Position numbers and translations under genes: made by a program. The notes under the pieces were generated by a model that did no database searches, was not told the origin of the DNA, and was given only the letters and a program-made list of their open reading frames with translations. 64,000 bases of DNA from DASUKM01 sp036278735 (GTDB taxonomy: Bacteria > Acidobacteriota > Vicinamibacteria > Vicinamibacterales > 2-12-FULL-66-21), in assembly GCA_036278735.1 (NCBI GenBank), contig DASUKM010000009.1:1-64000 (forward strand). Reading direction: 5' to 3'. This document shows, piece after piece, positions 60,372 to 64,000 of this stretch; positions within the stretch are counted from its first letter, which is position 1, and each line of letters opens with the position of its first letter.

Positions 60372-62657
60372 ATGACTGACGGCGACGATCTCACGCGTGC
60401 GGCGGCTACCCCCTCCTCGCACCGCACCATCGGGGCCTATCGGCTGATCGACAAGCTCGGCGAAGGCGGCATGGGTGAGGTCTGGCGGGCCGAGCAGTCG
60501 ACGCCGTTCCGGCGTACCGTGGCGATCAAGTTGATCAAGGCCGGCATGGACACGAGCGCGGTCGTGGCGCGCTTCGAGTCCGAGCGTCAGGCCCTCGCCC
60601 TGATGGCGCACCCCAACATCGCCAGCGTGTTCGACGCCGGGTCGACGCCCGACGGCCGCCCGTTCTTCGCGATGGAGTATGTCGCGGGAACGCCGATCAC
60701 GACCTTCTGCGACAGGCAGCGGCTGAGCGTGCGTCAGCGGCTGGCGCTGTTCATCCAGGTCTGCGACGGCGTGCAGCACGCGCATCAAAAAGCGATCATC
60801 CACCGCGATCTCAAGCCCTCGAACGTCCTGATCGCGCTGCACGACGACAAGCCGGTGCCGAAGATCATCGACTTCGGGCTGGCCAAAGCCACGGCGCAGC
60901 GCCTCACCGAAAAGTCGATGTTCACGGAAGTGGGGGTGATGGTCGGGACGCCGGCGTACATGAGCCCCGAGCAGGCGGATCTGACCGAGCGCCACGTCGA
61001 CACGCGCACCGACGTGTATGCCCTGGGGGTGATCCTCTACGAGCTGCTGGTGGGGGCGCTGCCGGTCGACGACCGCACCCTCCGGGAGGCTGGATTCCAG
61101 GAGATGCTGCGGTTGATTCAGGAGCGGGAGCCGCCGCGCCCGAGCGTGAAGCTGCGCGCGATGGGAGAGGCGTCGAGCGCGTCGGCCGGCCACCGCCAGC
61201 AGGACGTGCGGACGCTGGCGCGGCGCCTCCATGGCGACCTCGACTGGATCACCATGAAGGCGCTGGAGAAGGACCGCACGCGGCGGTACGGCTCCGCGTC
61301 CGATCTCGCCGCGGATCTCGAGCGGCACCTCCGCGACGAGCCCGTGCTGGCCGGCCCACCCAGCCCGACGTACCGCGCGCGCAAGTTCGTGCGGCGCCAC
61401 CGCGTGGGGGTGAGCGTGGCGAGCGCGGCGATCGTGCTGCTCGTCGCCTTCGCGATCACGTCCGTGGTCCAGGAGCGGCGGATCGCGCGCGAGCGGGACC
61501 GCGCCAACCAGGAGGCTGCGGCGTCGCAGCGCGTCGCCGATTTCATGGTGAACATGTTCAAGGTGTCGGACCCGAGCGAAGCGCGGGGCAATACCGTGAC
61601 CGCTCGGGAAATCCTTGACAAAGCCTCGCACGACATCGGCACGAACCTGGAGAAGGACCCGCTGCTGCAGGCGCGGCTGATGGACACGATGGGCAACGTG
61701 TACAAGTCGCTCGGGCTGTTTCCCCAGGCCAAGGCGCTGCTCGGGCAGGCGCTCGACATCCGGCGGCGTCTGCTCGGGAACGACCAGGCGGACACGGTCG
61801 ATACGATGCGCGCCCTCGCGGGGCTGATGACCGACAACGGAGACCCCGGGGCCGAGGCGCTCGACCGGCAAGTGCTCGCGATCGACCAGCGGGTCCTGGG
61901 TCCGAAGGCCCCGGAGACACTCAAGGCGCTGAACAATGTTGCGACCGCGGTGAGCAAGCGGGGCGCGTTCGAGCAAGCGGCGCAGATGTACCGCGAGGTC
62001 CTCGCCGGCGCCAACGTAACGTGGGGTGAGGGATCGTTTCAGGCGGTGAGAATCACGGGCAACCTGGTCTTCGCCCTGAACGGGGCGGGCAAGTACCGCG
62101 AGGCCGAGGCCGTGGGCCGGCACGCGCTCGAGATCGCGCGGCGGACGCTCGGCACAGATCACCCCGACACGCTCTCCCTGATGAACAATCTGGCCGTGTC
62201 GCTCGAACACCAAGGGAAAATCGACGAGAAGACGACGCTGGAGGAGGAGGCGCTGAACGACTCGCGGCGGGTGAACGGGCCCCGGCATCCCGACACGCTG
62301 CTCCTGGCCACCAACGTGGCCGCGTTGCACCTCGACGCCGGCCGTCTGGCTGAAGCCGAGTCCGAGTTGAAGTCGGTCCTGGCGATCGAGGAGCAGGTCC
62401 TCGGGACCGACAATTCAACGATGGCGCTCACCCGCTACGACCTCGCGCGCGTCGAGGCGGTCCAGGGGCACCGCACCGAGGCGCTGTCGCTCTTGCGCAC
62501 GGCCGTCGAACACGGCCTCGACCCTTCCTTCGTGCACGAGATTGACGGAACCTTTCCGTCGCTGCGCACAGACCCGTCGTTCGCCCCGATCAAGGCCGAG
62601 CTGGGCCGGCGCTACGAGCCCGACCAGAAGGCGGCGGCCCCGAACGCGGGCGGATAA
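60372..62657 (+). CDS. Ser/Thr protein kinase with C-terminal TPRs
   Basis: 761 residues. Kinase domain ~22-330: GEGGMGEVW (30-38), ATP lysine K53, HRDLKPSN with catalytic D146, DFG 167-169, GTPAYMSPEQAD. The segment PSVKLRAMGEASSASAGH and HGDLDWITMKALEKDRTRRYGSASDLAADLERHL (split at the helix) is typical for kinases of this TPR class. A membrane span lies near 345-366 (VGVSVASAAIVLLVAFAITSVV). Residues ~385-750 are TPRs with the 'ALGADHPDTL' spacing (RTLGTDHPDTLSLMNNLAV; NGPRHPDTLLLATNVAAL). The TPRs should face the periplasm and bind a partner protein. Confidence 0.94.
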   Translation: MTDGDDLTRAAATPSSHRTIGAYRLIDKLGEGGMGEVWRAEQSTPFRRTVAIKLIKAGMDTSAVVARFESERQALALMAHPNIASVFDAGSTPDGRPFFAMEYVAGTPITTFCDRQRLSVRQRLALFIQVCDGVQHAHQKAIIHRDLKPSNVLIALHDDKPVPKIIDFGLAKATAQRLTEKSMFTEVGVMVGTPAYMSPEQADLTERHVDTRTDVYALGVILYELLVGALPVDDRTLREAGFQEMLRLIQEREPPRPSVKLRAMGEASSASAGHRQQDVRTLARRLHGDLDWITMKALEKDRTRRYGSASDLAADLERHLRDEPVLAGPPSPTYRARKFVRRHRVGVSVASAAIVLLVAFAITSVVQERRIARERDRANQEAAASQRVADFMVNMFKVSDPSEARGNTVTAREILDKASHDIGTNLEKDPLLQARLMDTMGNVYKSLGLFPQAKALLGQALDIRRRLLGNDQADTVDTMRALAGLMTDNGDPGAEALDRQVLAIDQRVLGPKAPETLKALNNVATAVSKRGAFEQAAQMYREVLAGANVTWGEGSFQAVRITGNLVFALNGAGKYREAEAVGRHALEIARRTLGTDHPDTLSLMNNLAVSLEHQGKIDEKTTLEEEALNDSRRVNGPRHPDTLLLATNVAALHLDAGRLAEAESELKSVLAIEEQVLGTDNSTMALTRYDLARVEAVQGHRTEALSLLRTAVEHGLDPSFVHEIDGTFPSLRTDPSFAPIKAELGRRYEPDQKAAAPNAGG

Positions 62658-62671
62658 TCTCGTGAGCGCAC

Positions 62672-62731
62672 GGCGCCGAGCGGCGACATGATTTCGTACG
62701 GACCGAGCCGTGCGCCGGCTGACCGCATCAT
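62672..62731 (-). pseudogene. Stub of another Ser/Thr kinase gene (first 20 codons)
   Basis: On the minus strand, reading from the ATG at 62731, the translation contains RLGPYEIMSPLGA, the opening of acidobacterial PD40-type kinases (compare RLGPYEIAGKLG at residues 9-20 of the kinase at 19264). Homology ends at the point where GGMGEVY should follow, 14 bases from the stop of the converging TPR kinase. It is the 5' end of a lost kinase gene, cut off at the glycine loop. The surrounding 148-base gap holds one octamer pair (CTCCTGATCTCCTG at 62775) and a hairpin at 62800-62815 spanning the next stop. Confidence 0.7.
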
Positions 62732-62805
62732 CCGTTCGCATTGTCGCGAGCGAGGCGCGGGGGCAACGCCGTACTCCTGATCTCCTGCAAGAACCCGCGG
62801 CGGGA

Positions 62806-64000
62806 TCAGTCCCGCAGCACCTCGCGCAGCGCGAGCTGCGCCGCGAAGTAGCCGCACATGCCATGGACGCCGACGCCGGGCGGCGTCGACGCCGAGCAGA
62901 TGTAGAGGCCCCGCGCGGGGGTTGCGTACCAGCGCCAGGTGGGGCGCGCGATCATCTGCCGGAAGTCGGTCACGCCGGCGCCGATGTCCCCGCCCACGAG
63001 ATTCGGGTTGTACGCTTCGAAGTCGGCCGGCGTCATGACGTGGCGCGCGATCACGCGATCGCGGAACCCGGGCGCGAACCGCTCGATCTGGGCCTCGATC
63101 CGCGGCAGCATGTCGGCCGTCGACGCGTGCGGCACGTGGCAGTACGTCCACACGGTGTGGCGCCCCCGCGGCGCGCGCGTGTCGTCGAACAGACTGGGCT
63201 GCGACAGCAGCACGAAGGGACGCTCCGAGACGCGGCCCGTCCACGCGTCGCGTTCGGACGCGGCAATCTCGTCGAGCGTGCCGCCGAGGTGCACCGTCCC
63301 GGCGAGCGCCACGCGCTCGTCGCGCCAGGGGATGGGCGCGTCGAGCGCCCAGTCCACCTTGTAGACGCCCATGCCGTAGCGATACTCGCGCAGCTTCCGT
63401 TGATACGAGGCCGGGAGCCGTGCGCCTGCCACCCGGAGCAGCGGAGCGGGCGAAAGGTCGCACAGAATCGCGCGCGCGGGCGGGAGTTCGTCGAGCGTCG
63501 CGATCCGCGCATTCGTCACGATCTCGCCGCCGAGCGAGCGGAGGTACGCCGCCAGCGCGTCGGCAATCTTCTGCGAACCGCCGCGGGGGATCACCCAGCC
63601 GGCCGTGTGCGCGGTCGCCCCGAGCACCAGGCCGACGGCGCCGGTGGGCACGCGGTCGAGCGGCAGCATCGTGTGCGCCGCGATCCCGGCGAACAGGCCG
63701 CGCGCCCGCACGCCGTGGAAGCTGTGCGACGCGATCCGCTCGGCCGATTGCAGCGCGTGCGCGCCGAAGCGGGCGAGCGCGAGCGGATGCCGCGGCCAGC
63801 GCGGCGGCGCCAGCACCGCATCCCTGATCCGCGGCCACGCGTCGACGACCGACCCGATCACCCGTCGATACGCCGCATCGTCGAGCCCGAGGCCCAGCGC
63901 CGTCTGCGCGACGGATCGATCGACGATGGCGGGACGCTGGCCGTCGACGGGATGCGCGAGCATGGCGGGCGGCTCGATCCAGGTCAGCCCGTGATCGCCG
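62806..64000 (-). CDS. PYROXD2/phytoene-desaturase-like FAD oxidoreductase (5' end outside window)
   Basis: The frame is open to the window edge; 397 residues of the C-terminal part are present and the FAD-binding GxGxxG is missing. Visible features are HPLALARFGAHALQSAERIA, GLFAGIAAHTMLPLDR, WVIPRGGSQKIADALAAYLRSLGGEIVTNARI (the usual substrate-domain helix followed by the FAD strand, given in two parts) and the C-terminal FAD contact PARGLYICSASTPPGVGVHGMCG. This fits the NAD(P)/FAD-dependent oxidoreductases related to carotenoid desaturases and human PYROXD2. The substrate is unknown. A GCGGGA/TCCCGC hairpin covers its stop codon. Confidence 0.9.
   Translation of the reverse strand, partial: GDHGLTWIEPPAMLAHPVDGQRPAIVDRSVAQTALGLGLDDAAYRRVIGSVVDAWPRIRDAVLAPPRWPRHPLALARFGAHALQSAERIASHSFHGVRARGLFAGIAAHTMLPLDRVPTGAVGLVLGATAHTAGWVIPRGGSQKIADALAAYLRSLGGEIVTNARIATLDELPPARAILCDLSPAPLLRVAGARLPASYQRKLREYRYGMGVYKVDWALDAPIPWRDERVALAGTVHLGGTLDEIAASERDAWTGRVSERPFVLLSQPSLFDDTRAPRGRHTVWTYCHVPHASTADMLPRIEAQIERFAPGFRDRVIARHVMTPADFEAYNPNLVGGDIGAGVTDFRQMIARPTWRWYATPARGLYICSASTPPGVGVHGMCGYFAAQLALREVLRD

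Noticed and set aside
1..64000. tRNA, rRNA, riboswitch or prophage genes
   Set aside because: I scanned for cloverleaf-like T-loops (GTTCGAATC type) and conserved rRNA stretches and saw none that held up; GGTTC-rich hits are the heptamer repeats. No phage structural or integrase genes are present.

Overview
The window is about 68% GC by eye and densely coded on both strands. It reads as chromosome of an Acidobacteriota bacterium, most plausibly of the Vicinamibacteria type. The case rests on gene families: five intact and two broken orphan MacB/FtsX-like permeases of the ADOP family (acidobacterial duplicated orphan permease) with no partner ATPase, two of them coupled to PadR regulators; a VWFA-related acidobacterial secreted protein; Ser/Thr kinases fused to PD40 propellers or TPRs; and many exported peptidases and amidohydrolases. 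No rRNA, tRNA, transposase or CRISPR-Cas gene was seen, so the taxonomic call is an inference.

Layout. 1-5779: an M16 peptidase pair, then a membrane-fused spermidine-synthase-like protein with a LIC_10091-like partner. 5858-8743: a GntR(YtrA)-controlled ABC exporter with a secreted protein behind it. 8911-16542: M20 hydrolase, DUF2007 protein, two TPR proteins, amidohydrolase, outer-membrane protein and an NTF2-like protein. 16616-22569: two divergent PD40 receptor kinases and a small overlapping gene. 22587-26675: membrane protein, YbjQ protein, a D-aminoacylase homologue without its HxH pair, and an amidohydrolase. 26775-35231: two ADOPs (one with PadR), an S9 peptidase and an ADOP remnant. 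35570-40389: an operon of tricorn-like protease, DMT transporter and small secreted protein. 40511-45540: ArfB, a small acidic protein, and an operon of S9 peptidase, bshB1 and bshA (bacillithiol). 45618-52151: ADOP, VWFA protein, argG, a truncated ADOP and a secreted protein. 52158-64000: PadR-ADOP pair, secreted protein, trypsin-like protease, ADOP, TPR kinase, a kinase stub and the end of a PYROXD2-like oxidoreductase.

How the genes work together. Much of the content fits a peptide-scavenging lifestyle: secreted M16, S9, tricorn/S41 and trypsin-type proteases, M20 and amidohydrolase deacylases, and transporters. The receptor kinases and PadR/GntR repressors supply signalling. BshA and BshB1 make two of the three bacillithiol steps.

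The unusual part is between the genes. Intergenic DNA is full of short tandem repeats with 7-, 8- and 9-bp periods, some running into stop codons. A second layer is a modular repeat of about 88-97 bp whose core holds an octamer. It lies at three loci, each between 3' ends and each beside an ADOP gene or ADOP remnant. I found no clear new defence or biosynthetic system. The repeat-ADOP association and a set of apparently leaderless promoters are the observations most worth following up.
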